DNA of 28,732 nt from an uncultured Eubacteriales bacterium (GCA_900553295.1 USCR01000013.1:1-28732), one strand, 5' to 3'; positions 15,295-23,752 are shown, counted from the first letter of the stretch. The notes: generated by a model from the sequence alone, not told the origin. Program-made: numbers and translations.

Positions 15295-15504
15295 TTACAG
15301 CATTTTGACAGGGGTGAAGTCGGCGTTGCGCACGGCCTCCATGAGTTTTTCATCAGCCACGTCTTCCCGCAGGGTGATGGTGGCGGTTTTGTTGGCCAGA
15401 TCCACCACGCAGGCACTGACACCCGGCACGGCGCTAATGGCCTTTTCCACGCTCATTTTGCAGTGATTGCAGGACATACCTTCCACAAGCATCTTCTTTT
15501 CCAT
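15295..15504 (-). CDS. copZ: CopZ-like copper chaperone from an in-frame internal start within copA
   Basis: Met773 of the copA frame is an ATG at 15504 preceded, after eight bases, by a perfect AAGGAGG (15513-15519 on the minus strand). Starting there gives a 69-residue protein with the MxCxxC motif (MSCNHC) and the beta-alpha-beta-beta-alpha-beta pattern of CopZ, ending with the copA stop. Soluble CopZ carries Cu(I) to CopA. Either the two genes fused through loss of the copA stop, keeping the old copZ start, or both products are made on purpose. Independent translation is inferred from the ribosome binding site and is not proven. Confidence 0.5.
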   Translation of the reverse strand: MEKKMLVEGMSCNHCKMSVEKAISAVPGVSACVVDLANKTATITLREDVADEKLMEAVRNADFTPVKML

Positions 15505-17820
15505 AGTTGTTTCCTCCTTGATATTTTGTGATATTTCCACAGGGACGACGGACGTTTCCGCCGGCTGGTGTGCCGCTTCCGGACGGAAGGAACGAATACG
15601 CAGGGCATTGGACACCACAAATACGCTGCTAAAGGACATGGCTGCCGCCGCAAACATGGGACTCAGCTGCCAGCCCAGCCAGTGGTAAAACACGCCCGCG
15701 GCCAGGGGAATCCCCGCGCAGTTATAAAAGAACGCCCAGAACAGGTTCTCTTTGATGTTGCGCAGCACGTTCCGGCTCAGACGGATGGCCGTAGCCACAT
15801 CCCGTAGGTCGCTTTTGACCAGTACGATATCCGCGGCATCCATGGCGATGTCCGTCCCAGCCCCAATGGCTATGCCCACATGGGCACGTGTCAGGGCCGG
15901 GGCATCGTTGATGCCGTCGCCCACCATGGCTACCTTTTTGCCCTGTGCCATGAGTTCCGCCACCTGCTTCTCCTTGTCCTGGGGAAGCACTTCAGCCAGC
16001 ACCTCATCCACGCCCACCTGGCGGGCAATTTCCCGGGCGGCATCCTTGCTATCGCCGGTCATCATAATCACGCGAATGCCCATGTGACGCAGCGCCGCAA
16101 TAGCCTCAGGGCTGGTTGCCTTGATGGTATCCGCCACGGCAATGGCCCCCAGATACTGCTCTCCGGCAGAAAAGTGCAGCAGGGTCTTGCCTGCATGGGA
16201 GCGCTCGGCACTGTCCAGCCAGGCTTCCGGCAGCGCAATACCGCTTTCCCGCAGGAAGCGGACCGTGCCGCCCAGAAGGGATGTCCCCTCCGCAGTTTCT
16301 CCCCGAAGCCCTTTGCCGGGGACGGAGGCCACATTTTTCGCCTGGGGCACGGAAAGATCGGCCCCCGCAGCGGTAATGGCCCGCGCCAGTGGGTGCTCGG
16401 AAGCCTGTTCCAGGGCCAGCGCCGCCCTTAGCAACCCTCGCCGGTCTGTCTGCCCATAGGGAAGCAGTTCCGTCACCCGAGGTTTGCCTTCGGTTACGGT
16501 ACCGGTCTTATCCAGCACCACGGTGTCAATTTCATGGGCGGTCTCCAGCGCCTCCGCCGATTTGATGAGGATGCCGTGACGGGCGCCCACGCCCGTGCCC
16601 ACCATAATGGCCACAGGCGTCGCCAGGCCCAGGGCGCAGGGGCAGGAAATTACCAGCACCGCAATGGCCATGGACAGAGCAAAGGCGAAATCCTTTCCCA
16701 CCGCCAGCCATACAATCAGCGTTACCACGGCAATGCTCATGACCACGGGGACAAAAATCCCACTGATCTTATCCGCCAGTTTGGAAATGGGAGCCTTAGA
16801 CGCTGACGCTTCCTGCACCAAATGGACAATCTGCATCAAGGTGGTGTCCTCCCCCACCTTTTGCGCTTCCAAGATGATGGCGCCCGTCTGGTTCACGCTA
16901 CCTGCAATCAAGCTGTCACCCGGTTTTTTGTCCACGGGTATGCTCTCACCGGTAATGGCTGCCTGATCCACCGCCGTGCTGCCCTCCAGCAGAAGGCCAT
17001 CCACAGGAATGCGCTCGCCGGGCTTCACCTGCACCCGATCACCCAGGTGCACCTGGTTCAAAGGCACCGTCAGCGTTTCTCCATCCCGAATCACCGTGGC
17101 GGTATCCGGGGCCAGAGCCATGAGCTTGCGCAGGGCTTCTCCGGTTTTGCCCTTGGCCCTGCTCTCCAAAAATTTGCCCAGGGTAATCAGCGTAAGGATC
17201 ATCACCGAGGACTCAAAGTAAAGTTCCATGCCCGCCTGATGCACCGCTTGCGCATCTCCGGCAATCAAGCCGAAAAGCATGCGGTATAAGGCAATAACGC
17301 CATACACCAGGGCTGCGCCGGAACCCACGGCAATGAGTGAATCCATGTTCGGCGCCCGCTGTGCCAGTCGTTTCAGCCCATTGATAAAGAAGGCCCGGTT
17401 GATCACCAGCACCGGCAGCGCCAGCAGGAACTGGGTAAACGCATTGACGGGCATATAGCCCTCCCCCGCCAGAAACCAGGGAAGCGGCCATCCCAGCATA
17501 TGCCCCATGGAAAGATACATCATGGGAATCATAAAGCAAAGGGACGTAATCAGCCGTACGCGCATGCGCCGGTATTCTTCCTTGGCCGGGTCTTCGGTCT
17601 GCTGTCCGGCCTGTCCCGGAACCGCAGCACCATAGCCTGCCTTCTGCACGGCGGCCACTACCTGCGCGGATACCTCCGCGCTGTCCTGTTGGCATACCAG
17701 CTGGTTTGCCAGCAGGTTTACTTGCGCTTCCGTAACACCGGGTACGGCGCGGGCCGCTTTTTCCACATGTGCTGCGCAAGCTGAGCACGTCATGCCAGTA
17801 ATTTGATATTGCTGCTTCAT
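15295..17820 (-). CDS. copA: Copper-exporting P1B-type ATPase with C-terminal CopZ-like domain
   Basis: 841 residues in the inner membrane. Order of parts: an N-terminal heavy-metal-associated domain with MTCSAC (10-15), membrane helices from about residue 88, the actuator TGES (290-293), CPC in the ion pathway (393-395), the phosphorylated Asp437 in DKTGT, the HP motif (476-477), GDGINDAP (634-641), and the last helices with YN (699-700) and MSFSS (728-732). The CPC/YN/MxxSS set marks Cu(I) transport. Unusually, the frame then continues through a 25-residue linker into a second metal domain with MSCNHC (782-787), equal to a complete CopZ chaperone. Most CopA proteins end near residue 747. 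A consensus ribosome binding site and ATG at the junction suggest that CopZ is also made alone (see 15295-15504). Promoter and CsoR operator lie directly upstream. Confidence 0.95.
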   Translation of the reverse strand: MKQQYQITGMTCSACAAHVEKAARAVPGVTEAQVNLLANQLVCQQDSAEVSAQVVAAVQKAGYGAAVPGQAGQQTEDPAKEEYRRMRVRLITSLCFMIPMMYLSMGHMLGWPLPWFLAGEGYMPVNAFTQFLLALPVLVINRAFFINGLKRLAQRAPNMDSLIAVGSGAALVYGVIALYRMLFGLIAGDAQAVHQAGMELYFESSVMILTLITLGKFLESRAKGKTGEALRKLMALAPDTATVIRDGETLTVPLNQVHLGDRVQVKPGERIPVDGLLLEGSTAVDQAAITGESIPVDKKPGDSLIAGSVNQTGAIILEAQKVGEDTTLMQIVHLVQEASASKAPISKLADKISGIFVPVVMSIAVVTLIVWLAVGKDFAFALSMAIAVLVISCPCALGLATPVAIMVGTGVGARHGILIKSAEALETAHEIDTVVLDKTGTVTEGKPRVTELLPYGQTDRRGLLRAALALEQASEHPLARAITAAGADLSVPQAKNVASVPGKGLRGETAEGTSLLGGTVRFLRESGIALPEAWLDSAERSHAGKTLLHFSAGEQYLGAIAVADTIKATSPEAIAALRHMGIRVIMMTGDSKDAAREIARQVGVDEVLAEVLPQDKEKQVAELMAQGKKVAMVGDGINDAPALTRAHVGIAIGAGTDIAMDAADIVLVKSDLRDVATAIRLSRNVLRNIKENLFWAFFYNCAGIPLAAGVFYHWLGWQLSPMFAAAAMSFSSVFVVSNALRIRSFRPEAAHQPAETSVVPVEISQNIKEETTMEKKMLVEGMSCNHCKMSVEKAISAVPGVSACVVDLANKTATITLREDVADEKLMEAVRNADFTPVKML

Positions 17821-17835
17821 AGCTACCCCTCTCCC

Positions 17836-17848
17836 ACCCCCCGGGGGT
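17836..17848. promoter_or_regulatory. CsoR operator of the copper operon
   Basis: ACCCCC, a central C and GGGGGT form a perfect 13-base GC-rich inverted repeat, like the known CsoR-type operators of C-run/G-run design. It lies between the -10 box (17857-17862) and the copA start, at the expected transcription start, where a bound repressor would block initiation. Confidence 0.7.
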
Positions 17849-17856
17849 GTATGCCT

Positions 17857-17885
17857 ATTCTAGCATGCACCCTATGGTTTGTCAA
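17857..17885 (-). promoter_or_regulatory. Promoter of the copA-csoR operon
   Basis: On the minus strand TTGACA (17880-17885), a 17-base spacer and TAGAAT (17857-17862) with TGC ahead of it. A near-consensus promoter, with the CsoR operator eight bases beyond the -10 box. Confidence 0.8.
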
Positions 17886-17912
17886 GGAGCTAATTTCCCT
17901 ATGCATTGCCAC

Positions 17913-17943
17913 AAAAAAAGTCCCTTCGCCGAAGCGAAGGGAC
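17913..17943 (-). terminator. Intrinsic terminator of the sugar ABC ATPase gene
   Basis: On the minus strand GTCCCTTCGC, loop TTCG and GCGAAGGGAC form a perfect 10-bp stem with a stable tetraloop, followed by T7. It lies 15 bases after the gene's stop codon. Confidence 0.92.
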
Positions 17944-17958
17944 CCGTACGAACAAGGC

Positions 17959-19080
17959 TTACCGATTCAGGATGGTCTTCTCGGTCTCCTTGTCGAAGAA
18001 GTGCAGATGGTTCACGTCGAAAGCAATCTTGATGGTGCTGCCGGCGCGGCTGGAGGTACGAGGATCCACGCGGGCGATGATGTTGTCATCCTTGCCGGTG
18101 GTCTTCAGATACAGGTAGGTCTCAGAGCCCATCAGCTCGGTCACTTCGACGTTCACGTCGATGGTGGCGTTGGCGTAGGTCTGCAGCACCACGGGCTCGT
18201 CGTGGATGTTCTCAGGACGGATGCCCATGACAACTTCCTTGCCGATGTAGCTCTCGTCGATGAACTTGGAAACCTTCGAATTGGGCACAACGATCTTGTT
18301 GTCGCCGAAGGTCGCCACCACGTCCTGGCCTTCCTTGCTCAGCTTGACGTTGAAGAAGTTCATCTGGGGGCTGCCGATGAAGCCGGCCACGAACTGGTTG
18401 GTGGGATAGTCGTACAGGTTCTGGGGAGTATCCACCTGCTGCACAAAGCCATCCTTCATAACCACGATACGGCTGGCCATGGTCATGGCCTCGGTCTGGT
18501 CGTGGGTCACGTAGATGAAGGTGGTCTGCAGGCGCTGATGCAGCTTGGTGATCTCGGTACGCATGGCCACGCGCAGCTTGGCGTCCAGGTTGGACAGAGG
18601 CTCGTCGAACAGGAACACCTTGGGCTCACGGACGATAGCACGGCCCAGCGCAACACGCTGACGCTGACCACCGGACAGAGCCTTGGGCTTACGGTTCAGC
18701 AGGTGAGCGATGTCCAGGATCTTGGCGGCTTCTTCCACGCGGCGCTTGATCTCATCCTTGGGGGTCTTGCGCAGCTTCAGGCCGAAAGCCATGTTGTCAT
18801 AAACGGTCATGTGGGGGTACAGGGCGTAGTTCTGGAACACCATGGCGATGTCGCGGTCCTTGGGGGCGACGTCGTTCACCAGCTTGTCGCCGATGTACAG
18901 CTCGCCGTCGGAAATCTCTTCCAGGCCGGCAACCATGCGCAGGGTGGTGGACTTACCGCAGCCGGAAGGTCCAACCAGCACGATGAATTCCTTGTCCTCG
19001 ATGTCCAGGCAGAAATCGCTTACGGCGGTGACGCCACCGGCATACACCTTATAGATGTGGTTCAGGGATACGCTTGCCAT
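17959..19080 (-). CDS. ABC transporter ATP-binding protein, MsmX/UgpC/MalK type
   Basis: 373 residues. ATPase motifs are complete: Walker A GPSGCGKST (37-45), Q-loop FQNYALYPHM (82-91), signature LSGGQRQR (135-142), Walker B VFLFDEP (155-161) and switch His193. The C-terminal TOBE/MalK regulatory region runs from about 235, with VMGIRPENI. This subfamily energises carbohydrate and glycerol-phosphate importers. No permease or sugar-binding gene is adjacent, and it has its own promoter and terminator, so it is probably a shared ATPase serving several importers, as MsmX does in Bacillus. The start at 19080 follows GGAGGAAAAAACGT; the longer frame to 19113 lacks a ribosome binding site. It belongs to the sugar class, not the Opp class, so it is not an obvious partner for the solute-binding protein at 3577. 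Confidence 0.93.
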   Translation of the reverse strand: MASVSLNHIYKVYAGGVTAVSDFCLDIEDKEFIVLVGPSGCGKSTTLRMVAGLEEISDGELYIGDKLVNDVAPKDRDIAMVFQNYALYPHMTVYDNMAFGLKLRKTPKDEIKRRVEEAAKILDIAHLLNRKPKALSGGQRQRVALGRAIVREPKVFLFDEPLSNLDAKLRVAMRTEITKLHQRLQTTFIYVTHDQTEAMTMASRIVVMKDGFVQQVDTPQNLYDYPTNQFVAGFIGSPQMNFFNVKLSKEGQDVVATFGDNKIVVPNSKVSKFIDESYIGKEVVMGIRPENIHDEPVVLQTYANATIDVNVEVTELMGSETYLYLKTTGKDDNIIARVDPRTSSRAGSTIKIAFDVNHLHFFDKETEKTILNR

Positions 19081-19153
19081 ACGTTTTTTCCTCCTCTGAA
19101 TGGAAGGCTCCACAGTCGCCGACCGATTCGGCCTGCCGCCCTCTACTGCAATT

Positions 19154-19181
19154 ATTATACTGATTTTCTCCCAAAAAAGAA
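19154..19181 (-). promoter_or_regulatory. Probable promoter of the sugar ABC ATPase gene
   Basis: A perfect TATAAT on the minus strand (19154-19159) about 75 bases before the start codon. The -35 candidate 16 bases upstream (TTCTTT) is poor, so the assignment rests on the -10 box. Confidence 0.45.
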
Positions 19182-19304
19182 ATTGGTGAAACGCACAAGG
19201 TTTCTACAAGCCCTTTGTTCACGATGCCCACGCAGCGCAGGAAAAAGCGCTTTTCTTTGTCGAATCATGACAAAACACGGCCGCGGCTTTTTCGTGTGTT
19301 CGCC

Positions 19305-19333
19305 TTGCCTTGTGTAAAAAATCTAACTATAAT
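19305..19333 (+). promoter_or_regulatory. Promoter of the mrfA-mrfB-TPR operon
   Basis: TTGCCT (19305-19310), a 17-base spacer and a perfect TATAAT (19328-19333), about 55 bases before the mrfA start. No LexA-type box (CGAAC-N4-GTTCG) is visible nearby, so SOS control is not indicated. Confidence 0.65.
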
Positions 19334-19387
19334 ATAGCATATCACAAAAGGGGTCGCAAGGGCCTTTTCCACCTGGAGGTGTGCGGA

Positions 19388-21664
19388 ATGAACGTGGATC
19401 AGCTGGCCGAATCGCTGCGGCGGGACCAGAGCTTTATGGAAAACGTGGTGCGCTGGGAGGAGCTTCCTGCCCGGGAAGCGCGCTACGGGGATTTCCCGCC
19501 GGAGCTAGACGCGCGGCTATTGCCTGTGCTCCGCCAGCGGGGCGTAACCCAGCTGTACAGCCACCAGGCGCAAAGCATTGCCGCCACCCTGCGTGGTGAG
19601 GATGTGGTGGTAGTGACGCCCACGGCCTCAGGCAAAACCATGTGCTATAACCTGCCGGTGCTCAGCAGCATTTTGAGCAACCCCGACGCCCGGGCGCTCT
19701 ATCTTTTTCCCACCAAGGCCCTGTCCGCGGACCAGGTCAGCGAACTGTACGAGCTCATCGAAGCCATGGGCGTGGACATCAAGACCTACACTTACGATGG
19801 AGACACGCCCGGCGCGGCGCGGCGTGCTGTGCGCCAGGCGGGCCACATTGTGGTCACCAATCCGGACATGCTGCACAGCGGCATTCTTCCCCACCACACC
19901 AAGTGGGTCAAGCTCTTTGAAAACCTGCGCTACATTGTCATTGATGAAATTCACACTTACCGTGGCGTATTCGGTTCCAACCTGGCCAATGTGCTGCGAC
20001 GGCTCATGCGCCTGTGCGAATTTTATGGCAGCCATCCGCAATTTATCCTGTGCAGCGCCACCATTGCCAACCCCGGCGAGCTGGCCCAGACGCTCATTGG
20101 CCGCCCGGTCACCCTTATCGACGACAACGGCGCCCCCATGGGGAAAAGGCATTTTGTTTTCTACAATCCGCCGGTGGTCAACCGGCAGCTGGGCATCCGC
20201 AAAGGGGTTATTCCGGAAACGCGCGCCATTGCCAGCATGTTGCTCAAGTGCGGCATTCAGACCATCACCTTTGCCCGCAGCCGCCTCACCGTGGAGGTGC
20301 TCACCAAGTATTTGAAGGATCTGGTCCGCGACCCGCTGGGCAATGCCGGCCGGGTACGGGGCTATCGTGGCGGCTATTTGCCCACCCAGCGGCGGGAAAT
20401 CGAGCGGGGCCTGCGGGCGGGCGCCATTGATGCGGTGGTATCCACCAATGCCCTGGAGCTGGGCATTGACATTGGCGCGCTGGACGCCTGCGTGCTTTGC
20501 GGCTATCCTGGCACCATTGCCAGTGCCTGGCAGCAGGCCGGCCGGGCCGGACGCCGCAAGGGAACCAGCATTGTGTTTTTCATTGCTTCTTCCGCGGCCA
20601 TTGACCAGTACATTGTCAATCACCCGGATTACTTCCTGCGGCAAAGTCCCGAAAACGCTTTGCTGAACCCGGACAACCTGTATATCCTGCTCAGCCATTT
20701 CAAGTGCTCCGCCTATGAGCTGCCCTTTGAGGACGGGGACGCCTTCGGCAACACCGCCGCCACGCCGGAGCTGCTTGCCTACCTGGAGGAGGAGCACATC
20801 CTCCGTCATGTGGACGGGCGCTACCACTGGATGGCGGAGGATTTCCCCGCCTCAGAGATTTCCCTCCGCTCCGCTGCCAGTGAAAATTTTGTTATTATCG
20901 ACATCACTGACCCCGCCCATCATCGGGTCATCGGTGAAATGGACCGCTATACCGTGCCCATGCTGCTGCACGAAAACGCCATTTACCTCCATGAAGCCCA
21001 GCAATACCAGGTGGAAAAGCTGGACTTTGATGCCTGCAAGGCCTTCATCCGCCAGGTGGACGTAGGCTATTACACCGACGCCAACCTGAACATCAGCCTG
21101 AGCCTGCTGGACGTGGAGGACACGCAACCCATGGGCCAAGGCGCGGAGCGGGCCCTGGGCGAGGTGAAGGTCACCACGCTGGTGACCATGTTCAAGAAAA
21201 TCCGCTTCGATACTCATGAAACCTTGGGATTCGGCCACGTACGCCTGCCGGAGACGGACATGCACACCACCGCCATGTGGTGGACGCTTCCCGACAGCCT
21301 TTGCAACCGTTTTGAGAGCGACACGCTGAAAAACGGCATGATGGCCGTGGCCAATCTGCTGCGCATTGTGGCGCCACTGTACCTCATGTGCGCTCCCCAG
21401 GACGTGGCCGTGGTCTATCAGGTCAAATGTCCCTTCACCGACCGGCCCACGATCATTGTGTACGATAACTGCCCCGGGGGCGTGGGGCTGGCCGCAAAAG
21501 CATACGCCATGCAAAACCTGCTGCTGGAAAAGGCGCTGCAAATCGTCTCGGACTGCCCTTGCCCCCAGGGGTGTCCCTCCTGCGCCGGCCCGGTGGGTGA
21601 AATCGGCACGGACGGCAAAGCCACCGCCAAGGTGCTGCTGAAGGAGCTGATCGCATGCCCCTGA
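19388..21664 (+). CDS. mrfA: DEAD/DEAH-box helicase MrfA (YprA), DUF1998 zinc-binding C-terminus
   Basis: 758 residues. Helicase motifs: TPTASGKT (77-84), DEIH (186-189), SAT, and QQAGRAGRR in the second RecA domain. The C-terminal DUF1998 region carries four cysteines (Cys723, 725, 729, 732; CPCPQGCPSC), the zinc site of MrfA. In Bacillus subtilis MrfA with MrfB repairs mitomycin C adducts independently of UvrABC. The next gene is an MrfB homologue overlapping by ten bases, which makes the identification firm. The start at 19388 is chosen because GGAGG lies eight bases upstream; the frame is open from 19310. Confidence 0.93.
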   Translation: MNVDQLAESLRRDQSFMENVVRWEELPAREARYGDFPPELDARLLPVLRQRGVTQLYSHQAQSIAATLRGEDVVVVTPTASGKTMCYNLPVLSSILSNPDARALYLFPTKALSADQVSELYELIEAMGVDIKTYTYDGDTPGAARRAVRQAGHIVVTNPDMLHSGILPHHTKWVKLFENLRYIVIDEIHTYRGVFGSNLANVLRRLMRLCEFYGSHPQFILCSATIANPGELAQTLIGRPVTLIDDNGAPMGKRHFVFYNPPVVNRQLGIRKGVIPETRAIASMLLKCGIQTITFARSRLTVEVLTKYLKDLVRDPLGNAGRVRGYRGGYLPTQRREIERGLRAGAIDAVVSTNALELGIDIGALDACVLCGYPGTIASAWQQAGRAGRRKGTSIVFFIASSAAIDQYIVNHPDYFLRQSPENALLNPDNLYILLSHFKCSAYELPFEDGDAFGNTAATPELLAYLEEEHILRHVDGRYHWMAEDFPASEISLRSAASENFVIIDITDPAHHRVIGEMDRYTVPMLLHENAIYLHEAQQYQVEKLDFDACKAFIRQVDVGYYTDANLNISLSLLDVEDTQPMGQGAERALGEVKVTTLVTMFKKIRFDTHETLGFGHVRLPETDMHTTAMWWTLPDSLCNRFESDTLKNGMMAVANLLRIVAPLYLMCAPQDVAVVYQVKCPFTDRPTIIVYDNCPGGVGLAAKAYAMQNLLLEKALQIVSDCPCPQGCPSCAGPVGEIGTDGKATAKVLLKELIACP

Positions 21665-22845
21665 ACCTGCGGGATAAGCTCCGCGCCGTGGATGGCCCCC
21701 GCCGTCCCACCGCGCCGGTAAAGGCGGAGCCGGTGTTCCAGGATTGCTGGCACGATAGCCGTGTTCTGCCCCTGGATGCGGTTCCCGGGGCCTGGGAACT
21801 ACCCATGGAGATGGTCCGGCTCATGGAACCGGGTACCTTGCCCGCGCAGCTGGCACCGGAGAAAATCCTCTACCTGGATACGGAAACCACGGGACTCAGC
21901 GGCGGGGCGGGCACGGTGGCTTTCCTGGTAGGTATAGGCTACCTGACCACGGAGGGTTTTCTGGTGCATCAATACCTGATGCGGGACTACCCCGAGGAGC
22001 GTTATCTTTTGGAAAACCTCCGGGGATTGTTGACGCAATTCGACGTCCTGTGCACCTTCAACGGAAAAAGTTTTGACTTGCCGCTGTTGCAAAGCCGCCT
22101 GCGCATGAACCGCATGGACGCTGCCTGCCTGGACAAGCCGCACATTGACCTTTTGCACCTGGCGCGCCGGATATGGAAAATGCGTCTGGGCCGCTGCAAC
22201 CTGGGGCATCTGGAGGAGATCGTCTTCGGGGAAGCACGGGAGGACGACATTCCCGGCAGCCAGGTGCCAGAGCGGTACTTCGCCTACCTGAAAACCGGGA
22301 ATTTCAGCCAGCTGACCCCGGTGCTGGATCACAACCGGCAGGATATTTTTTCCCTATGCCGGCTGCTGACGCATATGGCAACCATGTACGCCGCCCCCGA
22401 ACAGCAGCGACATGAGCAGGATGTCTTCTCCATGGGTGTGGCCCTGGAAAAAAACCGGCACCTGGATCAGGCGCGCCGCTGCTACCGCCTGGCCGCCCGG
22501 GGACTAACCAAGGCCAGCAGCCACCGGCGCCTGGCCCACAGCTACCGCCGCACCGGTGAAGGGGCTGAAGCCTGCGCCATCTGGCAGGAGATGATCCGCC
22601 TAGGCGAAGGATGGATCGAGCCCTATGTGGAGCTGGCCAAGTACTACGAGCATACGGCCCGGGACCTGGACGCCGCCCTGGAAGTCACCCGCCAGGCCCT
22701 TTGCAAAGTGGCTGAACCGGCACTTCGTCCACCGCAGACTGTACAAGAAGCGAAAAATGCGCTACAATACCGGTATGCGCGCTTGAAGCGCAAGTGGGAA
22801 AAGCAGGCCACGCTTTTCACCTCAAGGGAAGACAGGAGATGTTGA
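21655..22845 (+). CDS. mrfB: DEDD-family 3'-5' exonuclease MrfB (YprB)
   Basis: 396 residues. The RNase H-like exonuclease core has Asp75 and Glu77 (YLDTETTGL), Asp141 (FNGKSFDLPLL), His226 and Asp230 (HNRQD), the DEDDh set with the spacing of YprB-type enzymes. The C-terminal third (from about 250) is helical and TPR-like (ALEKNRHLDQARRCYRLAARG), as in MrfB. The exonuclease would degrade damaged DNA exposed by MrfA. It overlaps mrfA by ten bases and is followed after one base by a TPR gene, so all three are made together. Confidence 0.9.
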   Translation: MPLNLRDKLRAVDGPRRPTAPVKAEPVFQDCWHDSRVLPLDAVPGAWELPMEMVRLMEPGTLPAQLAPEKILYLDTETTGLSGGAGTVAFLVGIGYLTTEGFLVHQYLMRDYPEERYLLENLRGLLTQFDVLCTFNGKSFDLPLLQSRLRMNRMDAACLDKPHIDLLHLARRIWKMRLGRCNLGHLEEIVFGEAREDDIPGSQVPERYFAYLKTGNFSQLTPVLDHNRQDIFSLCRLLTHMATMYAAPEQQRHEQDVFSMGVALEKNRHLDQARRCYRLAARGLTKASSHRRLAHSYRRTGEGAEACAIWQEMIRLGEGWIEPYVELAKYYEHTARDLDAALEVTRQALCKVAEPALRPPQTVQEAKNALQYRYARLKRKWEKQATLFTSREDRRC

Positions 22846-22846
22846 C

Positions 22847-23545
22847 ATGGGCTCCTTTATGGCAAATTTCAAGGGACAAAAGGCCGCCCGGCTGCAAAGC
22901 AAGGGCAACTATGATGAAGCAAGAAAAGTATACGCCGAGGCATATGCTGCCGGCATGAATGATCCGCGATTGCTGCTGGCCTATTCGGTGCTGCTCATTC
23001 GCGCCTACGAATTCGAGGCCGCTAAGGAGCTGCTGGTAAAAACACAAAAGGCGCCGGGTATCACTGCGGAGCAGAAAAGCCAGCTTTTCATGAACTACGC
23101 GGTGTGCTGCTTCAAGCTCGGAGACATCCAGCGCGGCATTGATCTGCTGGAAAAGCAGCATCAGCGCCAACCCACGGGGCTGATCTATGGCACCCTTGGT
23201 TGTCTGTATGTGGAAGCGGGCATGACGGAAAAGGCCCTGAGTTACAACCAGGAAGCCTTGGCCTACGATGACGAGGACCCCATCTGCCTGGACAACATGG
23301 GCCAAACCTATTACCGCCTGGTGGGCGATAAGGCCAAGGCCAAGGAATACTTCGATGCCGCCCATAAAATCAAACCCGGGCAGATTGATACCCTGTGGTT
23401 CCTTTCCCGCTACGACCTGGAAGCGGGAGACACCGCCGCAGCCTTGGAGAAGCTCCGCACCGCCCTGGAGGGCCGCTTCTCTCCCATGAACTACGCCAGC
23501 AAGGAAATGGTGGAAAAAGAGATTCAACGTCTGGAGCAGGCTTAA
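22847..23545 (+). CDS. Tetratricopeptide repeat protein
   Basis: 232 residues, soluble, no signal peptide. Several TPR units are visible: KGNYDEARKVYAEAYAAG (about 19-36), EFEAAKELLVKTQKAPG, KLGDIQRGIDLLEKQHQRQP, EAGMTEKALSYNQEALAYDDED and DKAKAKEYFDAAHKIKPG. TPR proteins are protein-binding scaffolds; the partner is unknown. The start is one base after the mrfB stop, and its ribosome binding site AGGAG lies inside the end of mrfB, so it is tightly coupled to mrfAB. A role as an accessory of that repair pair is possible but rests on context only. MrfB itself ends in TPR-like helices, so this may be a detached relative. Confidence 0.85.
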   Translation: MGSFMANFKGQKAARLQSKGNYDEARKVYAEAYAAGMNDPRLLLAYSVLLIRAYEFEAAKELLVKTQKAPGITAEQKSQLFMNYAVCCFKLGDIQRGIDLLEKQHQRQPTGLIYGTLGCLYVEAGMTEKALSYNQEALAYDDEDPICLDNMGQTYYRLVGDKAKAKEYFDAAHKIKPGQIDTLWFLSRYDLEAGDTAAALEKLRTALEGRFSPMNYASKEMVEKEIQRLEQA

Positions 23546-23717
23546 CCAGACTGCTGGAAAGAGCATGCTTTTCTTGCTGAAATGACGAAGAGGAAACTTT
23601 CGGTTTCTTTGCTTGCAAGCGTTTCAACAAGTATGGGCCCCGAAGGATTCCAAAGGGCGTTTGGAAAGCCCTTTGGTCGCGCCCCTGTATTTGCAAGCGT
23701 GTATTGCACAATTTGCA

Positions 23718-23745
23718 AAAATAGTGAGGCAAATTACTTTGTCAA
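23718..23745 (-). promoter_or_regulatory. Candidate promoter for a minus-strand small RNA
   Basis: On the minus strand a perfect TTGACA (23740-23745), a 16-base spacer and TATTTT (23718-23723). The -10 is only a partial match. Transcription would run into the rod-shaped inverted repeat at 23611-23698. Confidence 0.3.
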
Positions 23746-23752
23746 CGCGTCA

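Larger units (their letters stand above)
19081..19387. other. Divergent intergenic region between the sugar ABC ATPase and mrfA genes
   Basis: It holds a promoter for each direction (19154-19181 minus, 19305-19333 plus) and the two ribosome binding sites. Nothing else stands out between 19182 and 19304. Confidence 0.5.

Noticed and set aside
17803..19317. 504-codon plus-strand frame opposite the sugar ABC ATPase gene
   Set aside because: It crosses a strong terminator and two promoters and has the His/Gly/Val-rich composition of a shadow frame.
23611..23745. 6S RNA or signal recognition particle RNA
   Set aside because: I could not recognise conserved sequence of either, only a generic rod-like fold, so no RNA family is claimed.
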